Origin: Actinoplanes octamycinicus
GTDB lineage: Bacteria > Actinomycetota > Actinomycetes > Mycobacteriales > Micromonosporaceae
Direction: 5' to 3'
Assembly (NCBI RefSeq): GCF_014205225.1
Contig: NZ_JACHNB010000001.1
Coordinates: 3,825,501 to 3,889,500 of the forward strand
DNA length: 64,000 nucleotides
This document shows positions 9,733 through 20,756 of the stretch, one piece after another; position 1 is the first letter of the stretch; each line of letters opens with the position of its first letter. The translations under genes were made by a program, and so were the position numbers. Under the pieces are notes generated by a model. The model made no database searches. It saw only the letters and a list, made by a program, of their open reading frames with translations, and had not been told where the DNA came from.

Positions 9733-10101
9733 ATGAGCGACTTCGACACCATGATCGAGCGGTACCTGGCGGTCTGGAACGAGACCGACCCGGCGGCCCG
9801 GCAGGCGGCGATCGCCGAGCTGTTCGCCGAGGAGGTGCGCTATGTCGACCCGATCGCCGCGGTCCGCGGGCGGGACCAGCTGAGCGGCCTGATCGGGGCG
9901 GTGCACCAGCAGTTCCCGGGGCTGGTGTTCAGCCCGGGCGGGCCGGTCGACGCGCACCACGACCAGGCGCGGTTCACCTGGCACCTGGGGCGGCCGGGGG
10001 AGGAGCCGCTGGTGATCGGCTTCGACGTGGCCGAGCGGGACGGCGCCGGGCGGATCCACCAGGTGCTCGGCTTCATCGACAAGGCGCCGGCGGCGAGCTG
10101 A
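9733..10101 (+). CDS. SnoaL/NTF2-like fold protein
   Basis: A 122-residue protein with the cone-shaped SnoaL/NTF2-like pattern: an initial helix ending in YLAVWNETDP, then FAEEVRYVDPIAAVRGRDQL and strands ending GFDVAERDGAGRIHQVLGFID. These small folds act as isomerases, hydrolases or ligand binders, and sequence alone does not tell which. The gene is divergent from the XRE regulator and probably controlled by it. GAGGGG lies 8 nt ahead of the ATG. Confidence 0.8.
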   Translation: MSDFDTMIERYLAVWNETDPAARQAAIAELFAEEVRYVDPIAAVRGRDQLSGLIGAVHQQFPGLVFSPGGPVDAHHDQARFTWHLGRPGEEPLVIGFDVAERDGAGRIHQVLGFIDKAPAAS

Positions 10102-10192
10102 TCGCCGCCCACGCCCGGGCCCGCGATCGGTTGCGGTCAGACCGGTTTCCGGTACGGCCGGAGCACCCGGCCGCGGGCCCGCCGCGCCTCGC

Positions 10193-10771
10193 TCAGTGGC
10201 GGCGGACGGCGTCCTCGACCAGGTCCAGCACCCGGGCCAGGTCGCCCGGCGGCCGTCCGGTGGCCAGGTGCAGCACCAGCCCGTCATAGGCCAGCTCAAG
10301 GAACTGGGTGAGCACGTCGACCGGCACGTCCTTGCGGAGCACGCCGGCCTCGCCCTGGCGCTGCAGGCGCTCCCGGGTGGCGTCGGCGATGGCGGCCGAG
10401 CGCTGCGCCCACCGCTTGGCGAACGCCGGGTCGGTGCGCAGCCGGTGCGAGACCTCGAGCTGGGTGCCGAGCCAGCCGGCCGTGTCGCCGTCGCTGGTGC
10501 CGGCCCGGTCGAGCAGGTCGCGCATCACCTGGACCAGGCCGTTGCGGGCGACGGTCTCCACCATCAGCGCCGCGTCGTCCTCGGCGACCGCCAGGAACAG
10601 CGACTCCTTGTCACGAAAATGGTGGAAAATCGCGCCACGGGACATGCCGGTCGCCTCCTCCAGGCGGCGGACCGTGGCGCCCTCGTAGCCGAACCGCGCG
10701 AAGCAACCGCGGGCCGCCGTGAGGATCTCGTGGCGGCGGGCGTCTAGCTGGTCCTGGCTTACCCTGGGCAC
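10193..10771 (-). CDS. acnR: TetR-family regulator AcnR (aconitase repressor)
   Basis: A 192-residue TetR protein. Its N-terminal HTH (residues ~12-58, with GYEGATVRRLEEATGMSRG then AIFHHFRDKESLFLA) closely matches the actinobacterial aconitase repressor AcnR, and the acidic EDDAALM and RTDPAF stretches also fit. In Corynebacterium AcnR represses acn. Here acnA is on the same strand 3.4 kb upstream in transcription terms, separated by four genes of both orientations, so the two are not an operon. A 12-bp palindrome sits just upstream of this gene's own promoter, and a very similar site lies in front of acnA. The GTG start has no clear Shine-Dalgarno; a leaderless promoter fits (CACGAT 7 nt upstream). 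Confidence 0.82.
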   Translation of the reverse strand: MPRVSQDQLDARRHEILTAARGCFARFGYEGATVRRLEEATGMSRGAIFHHFRDKESLFLAVAEDDAALMVETVARNGLVQVMRDLLDRAGTSDGDTAGWLGTQLEVSHRLRTDPAFAKRWAQRSAAIADATRERLQRQGEAGVLRKDVPVDVLTQFLELAYDGLVLHLATGRPPGDLARVLDLVEDAVRRH

Positions 10772-10802
10772 GCCGCTGATCGTGTCATGCGGCCCCGCAG
10801 TC

Positions 10803-10821
10803 TTGCAATCCGTACGTACGG
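10803..10821 (-). promoter_or_regulatory. Candidate AcnR operator and -35 of acnR
   Basis: CCGTACGTACGG (10810-10821) is a perfect 12-bp palindrome. It abuts a -35-like TTGCAA (10803-10808, minus strand), with CACGAT 18 bp further on and the GTG 7 nt after that. The core CCGTACGT recurs in the acnA promoter. Confidence 0.5.
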
Positions 10822-10913
10822 CTTTTTAAGCCACGATCGGATGATGCGAAATGCGTCAAGCTTTCCGCTCTTTGTTTACAGTCCTGGACTGTTCGCTGCG
10901 GTCACCGCTCACG

Positions 10914-10925
10914 TAAAGTGCCCGC
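10914..10925 (+). promoter_or_regulatory. Leaderless -10 of the HAD-like gene
   Basis: TAAAGT at 10914-10919 lies 6 nt before the GTG start at 10926. That puts the likely transcription start on the start codon itself. No clear -35 was seen. Confidence 0.5.
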
Positions 10926-11573
10926 GTGCCTCTAGTCTTCCTCGCCCTGGACGACACCCTGCTCGATCGCAGCGGTGCGTACCGGTTGTGGGCTAAAGGC
11001 TTCCTCGACGAGATCGGCGCATCGCAAGATGATCTTGACTGGTTGGTCGCCGTGGACGCCGACGGCCTGACCTCCCGGTGGGACCTCGCCGACCAGATCC
11101 GGGACCGCTACCAGCTACGAGTGCCGGCCATCGATCTGGTCGACGAGCTCTACGAGGGACCGCTCGCCTTCGAGCGCCTCGATCCGATGGTGGGCTGCGC
11201 GCTGGAGATCGCCGCCGACGCCGGGCTGGTCCCGGTGGTGGTCACCAACGGCGCGACCGAGCAGTGCGAGGGCCGGATCCGGCGGACCGGGCTGGACCGC
11301 TATGTCGCCGACTGGGTGATCTCGGAGCAGGCCGGGGTGAGCAAACCGAACCCGCGGATCTTCGCGCTCGCCGCGCAGCGGGTCCGGATGCGGCTGGCCG
11401 GCGCCTGGGTGGTCGGCGACAGCCCGGAGGCGGACATCGGCGGGGCCGCGGCGCTCGGGCTGCCCAGTGTGTGGCTGCACCGGGGGCGGGAGTGGATGGA
11501 CACCCGGTTCGCGCCGACCCGGGTGGTCGGCAATGTGATCCAGGGCATCTCGGCGATCATGGCGACCCGCTGA
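10926..11573 (+). CDS. HAD-superfamily protein lacking the nucleophile Asp
   Basis: A 215-residue haloacid-dehalogenase-like protein with a helical cap. Motif II (VVVTNGA), motif III Lys (GVSKPNPRIF) and motif IV (VVGDSPEADIGGA) are normal. Motif I reads A7-L-D9-D-T instead of D-x-D-x-T: the first Asp, which forms the phospho- or ester intermediate, is Ala (codon GCC), while the general-acid Asp9 is kept. The protein may therefore bind phosphate compounds without classical hydrolysis. The GTG start follows a leaderless -10. It is divergent from acnR with no evident functional link. Confidence 0.82.
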   Translation: MPLVFLALDDTLLDRSGAYRLWAKGFLDEIGASQDDLDWLVAVDADGLTSRWDLADQIRDRYQLRVPAIDLVDELYEGPLAFERLDPMVGCALEIAADAGLVPVVVTNGATEQCEGRIRRTGLDRYVADWVISEQAGVSKPNPRIFALAAQRVRMRLAGAWVVGDSPEADIGGAAALGLPSVWLHRGREWMDTRFAPTRVVGNVIQGISAIMATR

Positions 11574-11784
11574 GGGTCTGACCGTCACGGCGGCCCGCTG
11601 AGGTCGTACCGAAATAAATGGGTTGCGTCCCTCGCGTGGGTGGGAAAGAGTCGTCCGCGCACCGCACTGTCGGCCCGGCACCGGGCCGCATCGAGAGAGA
11701 AGGGGGTGGCCACGAAATGGCTGTCTTTGTCATGCCCGCTGTCCTGGCTTCCCCGCAAACTTCTTTCTCCGAGGAGACCCTCCA

Positions 11785-12702
11785 GTGCGAGAGCACGACT
11801 CCTTCGGCCCGGCGACCATGCGCCGCGGCCGTCGCAAGTTCGACGACGACGAAGCAGATTTCGTAAAGCGCGGCCGGCTGGAGCCGGCCCTGCAGGAGGA
11901 TCCCGACCTGCCCGAGGTCGGTGACCGCTGGTCCACTTGGGACGGCGCGCTGCACGGTCCCGATCCCCGGCCCGACTGGGTGCGCACCGAGCACGGCGCG
12001 GTCGACTCCGAGCTGGGCGTCCTGAAAACCGGCAAGGAAGCCGACGTCTTCCTGGTCCGGCGCTGGCTGCCGAGCACCGGGCAGGTCAGCATGCTCGCCG
12101 CGAAACGGTACCGGGACGGCGAGCACCGGCTGTTCCACCGCGACGCCGGCTATCTCGAGGGCCGCCGGGTGCGCCGGTCCCGGGAGATGCGGGCGATGAC
12201 CAACCGCACCGCGTTCGGCAAGCAGATGATCGCCGGGCAGTGGGCGGCCGCCGAGTTCGACGCGCTCGGCCGGCTCTGGGAGATCGGCCAGGAGAGCGGG
12301 CTGGTCTGTGTGCCCTACCCGGTGCAGCTGATCGGCACCGAGGTGATGCTGGAGTTCGTCGGCGACTGGGAGACCGGTGAGGCGGCGCCCCGGCTGGCCC
12401 AGGTGCGCTCCGGCGACGAGCAACTCGAGGACCTGTGGCGGCAGATGACCGACGCGCTGTCGGTGCTGGCCCGGGCCCAGGTGGCGCACGGGGACCTGTC
12501 GCCGTACAACACGCTGGTGCACGACGGTCGGCTGGTGCTGATCGACCTGCCGCAGATCGTCGACGTGATCGCGAACCCGCGCGGGGCCGAGTTCATCGCC
12601 CGGGACGTGACCAATGTGGCGAGCTGGTTCCGTGCCCGGGGGCTGGCGATCGACGCCGAGGAGCTGATCGACCGGCTGCTCTTCGAGGCGGGCCTGCGAT
12701 GA
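11785..12702 (+). CDS. RIO-type serine protein kinase
   Basis: A 305-residue protein with a RIO kinase fold. GVLKTGKEADVFLV is the nucleotide-binding loop, HGDLSPYNTLVHDG the catalytic loop and LIDLPQ the metal-binding Asp motif. The N-terminus is acidic and basic (RRGRRKFDDDEADF). Archaeal and eukaryotic RIO1/2 act in ribosome maturation; bacterial members exist in actinobacteria but are little studied. The GTG at 11785 is chosen because GAGGAG lies 8 nt upstream; an in-frame ATG at 11818 is an alternative. The last residues (RLLFEAGLR) fall in the first copy of a 29-bp tandem repeat that continues past the stop. Confidence 0.85.
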   Translation: MREHDSFGPATMRRGRRKFDDDEADFVKRGRLEPALQEDPDLPEVGDRWSTWDGALHGPDPRPDWVRTEHGAVDSELGVLKTGKEADVFLVRRWLPSTGQVSMLAAKRYRDGEHRLFHRDAGYLEGRRVRRSREMRAMTNRTAFGKQMIAGQWAAAEFDALGRLWEIGQESGLVCVPYPVQLIGTEVMLEFVGDWETGEAAPRLAQVRSGDEQLEDLWRQMTDALSVLARAQVAHGDLSPYNTLVHDGRLVLIDLPQIVDVIANPRGAEFIARDVTNVASWFRARGLAIDAEELIDRLLFEAGLR

Positions 12703-12849
12703 GGCTGCTCTTCGAGGCGGGCCTGCGATGAGGCTGCTCTTCGAGGCGGGCCTGCGATGAGGCTGCTCTTCGAGGCGGGCCTGCGATGAGGCTGCTCTTC
12801 GAGGCGGGCCTGCGATGAGGCTGCTCTTCGAGGCGGGCCTGCGATGAGG
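12676..12849 (+). repeat. 29-bp tandem repeat, 6 copies, overlapping the RIO gene 3' end
   Basis: Six essentially identical 29-bp units start inside the last coding codons of the RIO kinase gene. After the first copy, every unit encodes ATG plus nine codons (MRLLFEAGLR) and a TGA that overlaps the next unit's ATG (ATGA). The result is five chained mini-ORFs in shifting frames. Confidence 0.95.
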
Positions 12850-12961
12850 CGCCGGTGCCGGCCGCGGCGATGGCTGCGCAGCGGATCACCGCTGAACGGC
12901 TGCCGCCGCCCCGCGCCCGGTCCGCGCGCCGGGCGGCCCGGGCGGCGCTGAGGCGCCGACT

Positions 12962-12999
12962 CGGTCTGCGGCCGCCGTGCGGACGGCGGCCGCGGACCG
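12962..12999. terminator. Strong GC hairpin, convergent terminator
   Basis: Seventeen-base arms (CGGTCTGCGGCCGCCGT and its near-complement) enclose a 4-nt loop between the RIO repeat array and the DUF2630 stop. There is one G-T wobble and no T-run. Confidence 0.65.
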
Positions 13000-13001
13000 G
13001 G

Positions 13002-13247
13002 TCACTGCAGGTAGTTCTCCACCTCGCTGACGGCGTGGGCCTGCTCCGCGTCCGGGTCGTGCCCGACGTCGCGGGCCGCCCGGCGCCGGCGCAGCAGGTC
13101 CCAGCACTGGTCGAGGGCCTCCTCGAGCTCCTTGAGGCGGGCATGCTCCTCGGTGGAGGAGATCTCGCCCTGGCTCAGCTGCCTGCGCAGCTGGTGCTCC
13201 TCCTCGACCAGGCCGTTGATCCGGCTCAGCACACTGTTGTCATCCAT
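13002..13247 (-). CDS. DUF2630 family protein
   Basis: An 81-residue, all-helical charged protein. The start (MDDNSVLSRINGLVEEEHQL) and the later LKELEEALDQCWDLLRRRRA match DUF2630, a short coiled-coil-like family found in actinobacteria. Function is unknown. It is convergent with the RIO kinase gene and separated from it by a hairpin. Confidence 0.85.
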   Translation of the reverse strand: MDDNSVLSRINGLVEEEHQLRRQLSQGEISSTEEHARLKELEEALDQCWDLLRRRRAARDVGHDPDAEQAHAVSEVENYLQ

Positions 13248-13334
13248 GCCCGAAGCTTATTCACCACCCCGGCCGGGGTGCGGCAACCACCCACGTGTCT
13301 CGCGGCCGGGCCAGCGGGATTTGATCGACCCACC

Positions 13335-13347
13335 TAGATTCTTCGGC
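13335..13347 (+). promoter_or_regulatory. Leaderless -10 of the TPR gene
   Basis: TAGATT at 13335-13340 lies 7 nt before the GTG start at 13348, a typical leaderless arrangement. Confidence 0.5.
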
Positions 13348-14157
13348 GTGGCTACGGGATGGATGCGGCGGCTGCGGCAGGTGACCGGGGACGGCGCCGG
13401 CCCGGCCCAGCGCGCGCTGGAGGCGGTGGACGCGGCGAAACGCGCGTCCGCCGCGGGCGATCGGGAGACCGCGAAGCGGCTCGGGGAGACGGCGGTGACC
13501 GCGTTGCGGTCGCTGGTCACGTCGGGCGTGCGGGAGGCCGAGCCGGGGCTGGTGCGGGCGCTGCTCCACCAGTCCGAGCACCTGCGGGAGTCGGCCCGGC
13601 ACGCCGAGGCGGTGGCCGCGGCCGAGGAGGCGGTAGCCCTGGCCTGGGCCGATCCGGCGCGTCCCACGTCGCTGGCGCTCGCCCTGGCCACGCTGGCCGG
13701 TCAGCTGCTGGCGGCGGGCCGTCCGGCGGACGCGCGGGAGACGGGCCGGGAGGTGCTGGCGGTCAGCGGGGTGCAGCCGGACGAGGCGCTCGCGCAGCAG
13801 CTGAGCACGCTGGCGTCCGCACTGGCCGGGGCGGGGGAGCACGAGGTGGCGCTGGCGCTCAGCGAGCGCTCGGCCGGGATGTGGCGGGTGCTGGCGGCCG
13901 GGAGTGATCGTCTCGGGCGGGAGCTGACCGGGCACGCCGACCGGCTCTACGCGGCCGGCCGCTGGGCGGACGCGATCGAGTTCAGCGCCGAGGCGGTGGC
14001 GATCCACCGGTCGCGGGCCGGGGAGTCGCCGGACCGGCTGGCGCGGGTGCTCGGCAACTACGCGATCATGCTGCGCCGGGTGGGCCGGGAGCAGGAGGCG
14101 CTGGCCGCCGCGGCCGAAGCGGAGAGCCTGGCCGGAACGCCGGACGGCCCCGCCTGA
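13348..14157 (+). CDS. Tetratricopeptide-repeat protein
   Basis: A 269-residue soluble helical protein. Repeating helix pairs with the TPR spacing are visible, such as HAEAVAAAEEAVALA, DAIEFSAEAVAIHRS and QEALAAAAEAESLA, with short-side-chain residues at packing positions. It is probably a scaffold for protein contacts; the partner is unknown. The GTG at 13348 is preferred because of the leaderless -10; upstream in-frame extensions run into the DUF2630 promoter. The stop codon is part of the left arm of a strong terminator. Confidence 0.72.
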   Translation: MATGWMRRLRQVTGDGAGPAQRALEAVDAAKRASAAGDRETAKRLGETAVTALRSLVTSGVREAEPGLVRALLHQSEHLRESARHAEAVAAAEEAVALAWADPARPTSLALALATLAGQLLAAGRPADARETGREVLAVSGVQPDEALAQQLSTLASALAGAGEHEVALALSERSAGMWRVLAAGSDRLGRELTGHADRLYAAGRWADAIEFSAEAVAIHRSRAGESPDRLARVLGNYAIMLRRVGREQEALAAAAEAESLAGTPDGPA

Positions 14158-14174
14158 GACCAGGCGGGGCCGTC
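14143..14174. terminator. Bidirectional terminator between TPR gene and acnA
   Basis: GACGGCCCCGCCT and AGGCGGGGCCGTC are perfect 13-bp arms around the loop GAGACC. The left arm overlaps the TPR stop codon, and acnA ends 15 bp to the right. Confidence 0.85.
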
Positions 14175-14188
14175 GACGCGGTGCGGGA

Positions 14189-16960
<2,772 letters not shown>

Positions 16961-17024
16961 CGTCATCTCCTTCACACCCAGCGACTGGAAGTCAAGTCTT
17001 TCGCACCGAAAGGGCGACCTTCGG

Positions 17025-17040
17025 GTTAGGTATGCCTAAC
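17025..17040. promoter_or_regulatory. Iron-box-like palindrome upstream of acnA
   Basis: GTTAGG-TATG-CCTAAC is a 6-bp-arm palindrome 65-80 bp upstream of the acnA start. Starting at 17026, it fits about 13 of 19 positions of the DtxR/IdeR/DmdR consensus TTAGGTTAGSCTAACCTAA, with all conserved TTAGG and CTAAC bases present. Confidence 0.45.
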
Positions 17041-17064
17041 TCTCGGTTGTGCCGTGTCCCGTAA

Positions 17065-17094
17065 ACCGTACGTCCGTCTTGCTAACCCTCGCAA
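17065..17094 (-). promoter_or_regulatory. acnA promoter with overlapping AcnR-like site
   Basis: On the minus strand, TTGCGA (17094-17089), an 18-bp spacer and TACGGT (17070-17065) make a plausible promoter. CCGTACGTCCG (17066-17076, plus strand) covers the -10 and matches the acnR upstream palindrome in 15 of 19 positions including flanks. Confidence 0.45.
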
Positions 17095-17182
17095 GGCGGG
17101 GTCCACGTGCTGATCCTCCCAGCCGGGACGGGTCCGGCGGGCCGGGGTTTGCTTTCGTCGATCGGAGGGAACTCATGCGCCC

Positions 17183-17572
17183 ATGACGGCCACGGCGGAT
17201 CAGGACCAGCTCACCGAGTTCTTCGGTCGCTACGGCACGGCCCTCACCACCGGCGATGTCGGCGTCATCGCGGGCTGCCACGCGCTGCCCGGGATGGTGG
17301 TGGCCGACTCGTACAGCTTCACCTTCAGCTCACCGGCCGCGGTGGCGCTCTCCTTCCTCGGCGCGGCTCCCACCTACCGGGATCAGCAGATCGTCGCGGC
17401 GCACGCGCAGATCCTCGACGTGCAGCGGATCTCGGCGGTGCTGTCGATGGTCCAGGTGGAGTGGGAATACCTGGACAGCACCGGCGCCGCGGTCCCCGGC
17501 GAGCGCTATCGCTACCTGATCCGGACCGGCGCGGACGGCCCGCTGATCACCACGGTGATCGCGTCCCGCTGA
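17183..17572 (+). CDS. Conserved hypothetical protein, NTF2-like
   Basis: A 129-residue protein with an N-terminal helix (QDQLTEFFGRYGTALTTGDV) followed by strands such as VLSMVQVEWEYLDSTG and RYRYLIRTGADG. This is the layout of SnoaL/NTF2-like proteins with unknown ligands. It is divergent from acnA across ~220 bp and lies 25 bp ahead of the pullulanase gene, so it could share a transcript with it. No specific function is supported. Confidence 0.65.
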   Translation: MTATADQDQLTEFFGRYGTALTTGDVGVIAGCHALPGMVVADSYSFTFSSPAAVALSFLGAAPTYRDQQIVAAHAQILDVQRISAVLSMVQVEWEYLDSTGAAVPGERYRYLIRTGADGPLITTVIASR

Positions 17573-17597
17573 AAACGTCGTATCCCGGTGCGACGAT

Positions 17598-20500
17598 GTG
17601 GCGGTGTCCTGGCTGATCGTGCACTACCACCGTCCCGACGGCGACTACACGGGGTGGTCGCTGCACGCGTGGGGCGATGTCGCTCCCGGCCACGACGCCC
17701 CGTTCGCCGGTGTTGACTCCTTCGGCCGCTTCGCCTGGGTGCGCCTCAGCGAGGGCGCGGCCTCGGCGGGCTTCGTCGTCCTGCACGCCGACGGCCGCAA
17801 GGACGTCGATCTCGACCGGACCGTCGACCTCGGCGCCACCAGGGAGATCTGGCTGACAGCAGGCGACCGCCGGGTCGCGGCCGCCGGCCCGGCACCCGCG
17901 CCGGACCCCGGCTTCGCCGTGCTCCATTACCGGCGCCCGGACGGCGACTACTCCGGGTGGGGCCTGCACTTCTGGGAGGGCGTCCCCCGGGAGAGCAAGA
18001 CCTCCTGGGGTACGCCCATGGCGCCCTCGCATCACGACGCGTTCGGCGCGGTGTTCCGTGTACCGCTCAAGCCGGACGCCGTCGGCCTGCGCTATGTGCT
18101 GCACCGTGCCGAGGAGAAGGACCTCCCGGACGACCAGCGCCTCGACCTGACCGTGGCGCGCGAGGTGTGGCTGCTGGCCGGCACGGTCGAGCCGATCCGC
18201 CCGGAGCTGGGCACCCTCGGCCCGGAGCTGGACCCGGCCCGGTCCCTGGCGGTCTTCGTCGACCGCACCACGCTGGCCCTGCCCGAGTGGTTCGCGGCCC
18301 GGGCGGCCACCTTCGAGCTGCGCGGCGCCGCCGGTCCGCTGCCGCTGACGCCCCGGCCCGGCGGGCTCTTCCAGGCGCAGAGCCGGCGCTTCCCGCACCT
18401 GCGGGCCTACCGCGCCTTCGCGGTGCGCGAGCTGGGCGACGCCACGCTCGGTGACCTGCTGCGCGACCGGCTGCTGGTCGAGGGGCGGGACACCGCCGGC
18501 GAGCTGACCGCGCGGACCGGGGTGCAGCTGGCCGGCGTGCTCGACGACCTCTACCTGGAGGCCGCCGACGCCGACCTGGGCCTCACCCTGGACGTCGACC
18601 GGCCGACGCTGGCGGTCTGGGCGCCGACCGCCCGGTCGGTGGCGCTGGAGCTCTTCCGGGAGCCGGCCGACGAGCCGCGGGTGCTGCCGATGACCCGCGA
18701 CGACCTCACCGGCGTGTGGTCGGTCCCGGTCAAGCGGAAATGGCTCGGCCGCTACTACCGGTACCGGGTGGAGGTCTGGCACCCGGCCGCGCAACGGATC
18801 GTGACGACCAGCGTGACCGATCCGTACTCGGTCTCGCTGGCCGCCGACTCCACCCACAGCCAGCTCGTCGACCTCGCGGACCCGGCGCTGACCCCGCCGG
18901 GCTGGGACAGCCTGGCGAAACCGCCGGCCGTCCCGCCGGCCCGGATGCAGATCGCCGAGGTGTCGGTGCGCGACTTCTCGATCGCCGACGCATCGGTCCC
19001 GCCCGCGGACCGCGGCACCTACCTGGCCTTCACCCATCCCGGCTCGGACGGCATGCGGCACCTGCGCTCGCTCGCCGAGGCCGGGCTCACCCACCTGCAC
19101 CTGCTGCCGGTCAACGACTTCGCCACCGTCCCGGACCGCCGCGCCGACCAGGCGCAGCCGGCCTGCGACCTGGCGTCCTTCCCACCCGACTCGGCGGAGC
19201 AGCAGCGCGCGGTCGCGGCCGTCGCCGACCACGACGGCTACAACTGGGGCTACGACCCGTGGCACTGGACCACGCCGGAGGGCAGTTACGCCACCGACCC
19301 GGCGGGCAGCGCCCGGATCCTCCAGCTGCGCCGGGCGGTGGCCGCGCTCAACGCCGCCGGCCTGCGGGTGGTCCTCGACGTGGTCTACAACCACACGATG
19401 GCCGACGGCCTCGACCGGTTCAGCGTGCTCGACCGGATCGTCCCGGGCTACTACCACCGGCTGCTCGCCGACGGCAGCACCGCCGAGTCCACCTGCTGCC
19501 CGAACACCGCGCCCGAGCACATGATGATGGGCCGCCTGGTGATCGACTCGCTGGTCACCTGGGCCCGGGCGTACCGGATCGACGGGTTCCGGTTCGACCT
19601 GATGGGACACCACCCGCGGGCGAACATCCTGGAGGCCCGGATCGCTCTCGACCACCGGGTCGACCAGGGGCACGACATCTGCCTGTACGGCGAGGGCTGG
19701 AACTTCGGCGAGGTGGCGTCCGACGCCCGGTTCGCCCAGGCCACCCAGGTGAACATGGCCGGCACCGGGATCGGGTCGTTCAACGACCGGCTGCGCGACG
19801 CGGCCCGCGGCGGCGGCGCGTTCGGCGACGACCCCGGGGTGCCCGGGTTCGCCACCGGGCTCGGCTCGCGCACCCCGGGGCTGGTGCACGACCGGATCAA
19901 GGTGGGGCTGGCCGGTGGGCTGGCGACGTACCGGTTCGTCACCCACGACGGGGTGGAGCGCAGCGGCGCCCAGGTCGACTACAACGGCTCCCCGTGCGGT
20001 TACGCCGCCTCGCCCGGCGAGACGGTGAACTACGTCGACGCGCACGACAACGAGATCCTGTACGACGCGATGGCGTTCAAGCTGCCGCCCGGCACCCGGC
20101 CGGTGGACCGGGCCCGGATGCAGGTGCTGGCGCTGGCCCTGGTGGTGCTCGGGCAGGGCGCCGGGTTCGTGGCGCTGGGCAGCGAGCGGCTCCGCTCCAA
20201 GTCGCTGGACCGCAACTCGTTCAACTCCGGCGACTGGTTCAACCAGATCCGCTGGGATCCCGGCCAGGGCAACGGGTTCGGCCTCGGCCTGCCGCCGTTC
20301 GCCGACAACGGCGACAAGTGGGACTTCGCCCGGCCGCTGCTCGCCGACCCGGCGCTGGTCCCGGGCGCCGAGGTGATCACGCTGACCGCCGAGCGGTACC
20401 GCGAGCTGCTGCGGATCCGCCGGTCGTCGCCGGTCTTCGGGCTGCCCACCGCCGACGAGGTGCAGCGGCGGCTGACCTTCCCGCTGGGCGGCCCGGCCGA

Positions 20501-20756
20501 GACGCCCGGGGTGATCGTGATGTGCCTGGACGGGACCGGGCTGGACGAGCGCTGGCGGCGTCTCGTGGTGGTCTTCAACGCCACCGACGAGGTGACCTGC
20601 CAGGTGGTGCCGGGGGAGGGTGCGCTGCGCCCGCACCCGGAGCTGACCGCGTCCGCCGACCCGGTGCTGCGCGGCGCCTCCGCGGTCACCAAGCTGGACG
20701 GCGCCGAGCTGACCGTCCCGGCCCGCCAGGTCGCGGTCTTCGTCGCGCCTCTTTGA
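17598..20756 (+). CDS. pulA: Pullulanase-type alpha-1,6-glucosidase, intracellular
   Basis: A 1052-residue starch/glycogen debranching enzyme. Two CBM41-like modules lie at residues ~3-95 and ~100-205, marked by VHYHRPDGDYTGW and LHYRRPDGDYSGW. A CBM48-like domain follows at ~325-430, then a GH13 barrel. The barrel has YNWGYDPWHW, nucleophile Asp in RIDGFRFDLMG (~665), acid/base Glu in CLYGEGWNFG (~698) and third acid in YVDAHDNE. It hydrolyses alpha-1,6 branch points. No signal peptide is seen at either possible GTG start (17598 or 17604), so it should act in the cytoplasm, unlike most CBM41 pullulanases. Confidence 0.92.
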   Translation: MAVSWLIVHYHRPDGDYTGWSLHAWGDVAPGHDAPFAGVDSFGRFAWVRLSEGAASAGFVVLHADGRKDVDLDRTVDLGATREIWLTAGDRRVAAAGPAPAPDPGFAVLHYRRPDGDYSGWGLHFWEGVPRESKTSWGTPMAPSHHDAFGAVFRVPLKPDAVGLRYVLHRAEEKDLPDDQRLDLTVAREVWLLAGTVEPIRPELGTLGPELDPARSLAVFVDRTTLALPEWFAARAATFELRGAAGPLPLTPRPGGLFQAQSRRFPHLRAYRAFAVRELGDATLGDLLRDRLLVEGRDTAGELTARTGVQLAGVLDDLYLEAADADLGLTLDVDRPTLAVWAPTARSVALELFREPADEPRVLPMTRDDLTGVWSVPVKRKWLGRYYRYRVEVWHPAAQRIVTTSVTDPYSVSLAADSTHSQLVDLADPALTPPGWDSLAKPPAVPPARMQIAEVSVRDFSIADASVPPADRGTYLAFTHPGSDGMRHLRSLAEAGLTHLHLLPVNDFATVPDRRADQAQPACDLASFPPDSAEQQRAVAAVADHDGYNWGYDPWHWTTPEGSYATDPAGSARILQLRRAVAALNAAGLRVVLDVVYNHTMADGLDRFSVLDRIVPGYYHRLLADGSTAESTCCPNTAPEHMMMGRLVIDSLVTWARAYRIDGFRFDLMGHHPRANILEARIALDHRVDQGHDICLYGEGWNFGEVASDARFAQATQVNMAGTGIGSFNDRLRDAARGGGAFGDDPGVPGFATGLGSRTPGLVHDRIKVGLAGGLATYRFVTHDGVERSGAQVDYNGSPCGYAASPGETVNYVDAHDNEILYDAMAFKLPPGTRPVDRARMQVLALALVVLGQGAGFVALGSERLRSKSLDRNSFNSGDWFNQIRWDPGQGNGFGLGLPPFADNGDKWDFARPLLADPALVPGAEVITLTAERYRELLRIRRSSPVFGLPTADEVQRRLTFPLGGPAETPGVIVMCLDGTGLDERWRRLVVVFNATDEVTCQVVPGEGALRPHPELTASADPVLRGASAVTKLDGAELTVPARQVAVFVAPL

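Noticed and set aside
11623..11784. Longer N-terminus for the RIO kinase from an upstream in-frame start
   Set aside because: The added residues look like translated intergenic DNA and lack a ribosome-binding site; GTG 11785 has a good one.
12676..12849. CRISPR array
   Set aside because: Direct head-to-tail 29-bp copies have no spacers between them, so it is a tandem repeat.
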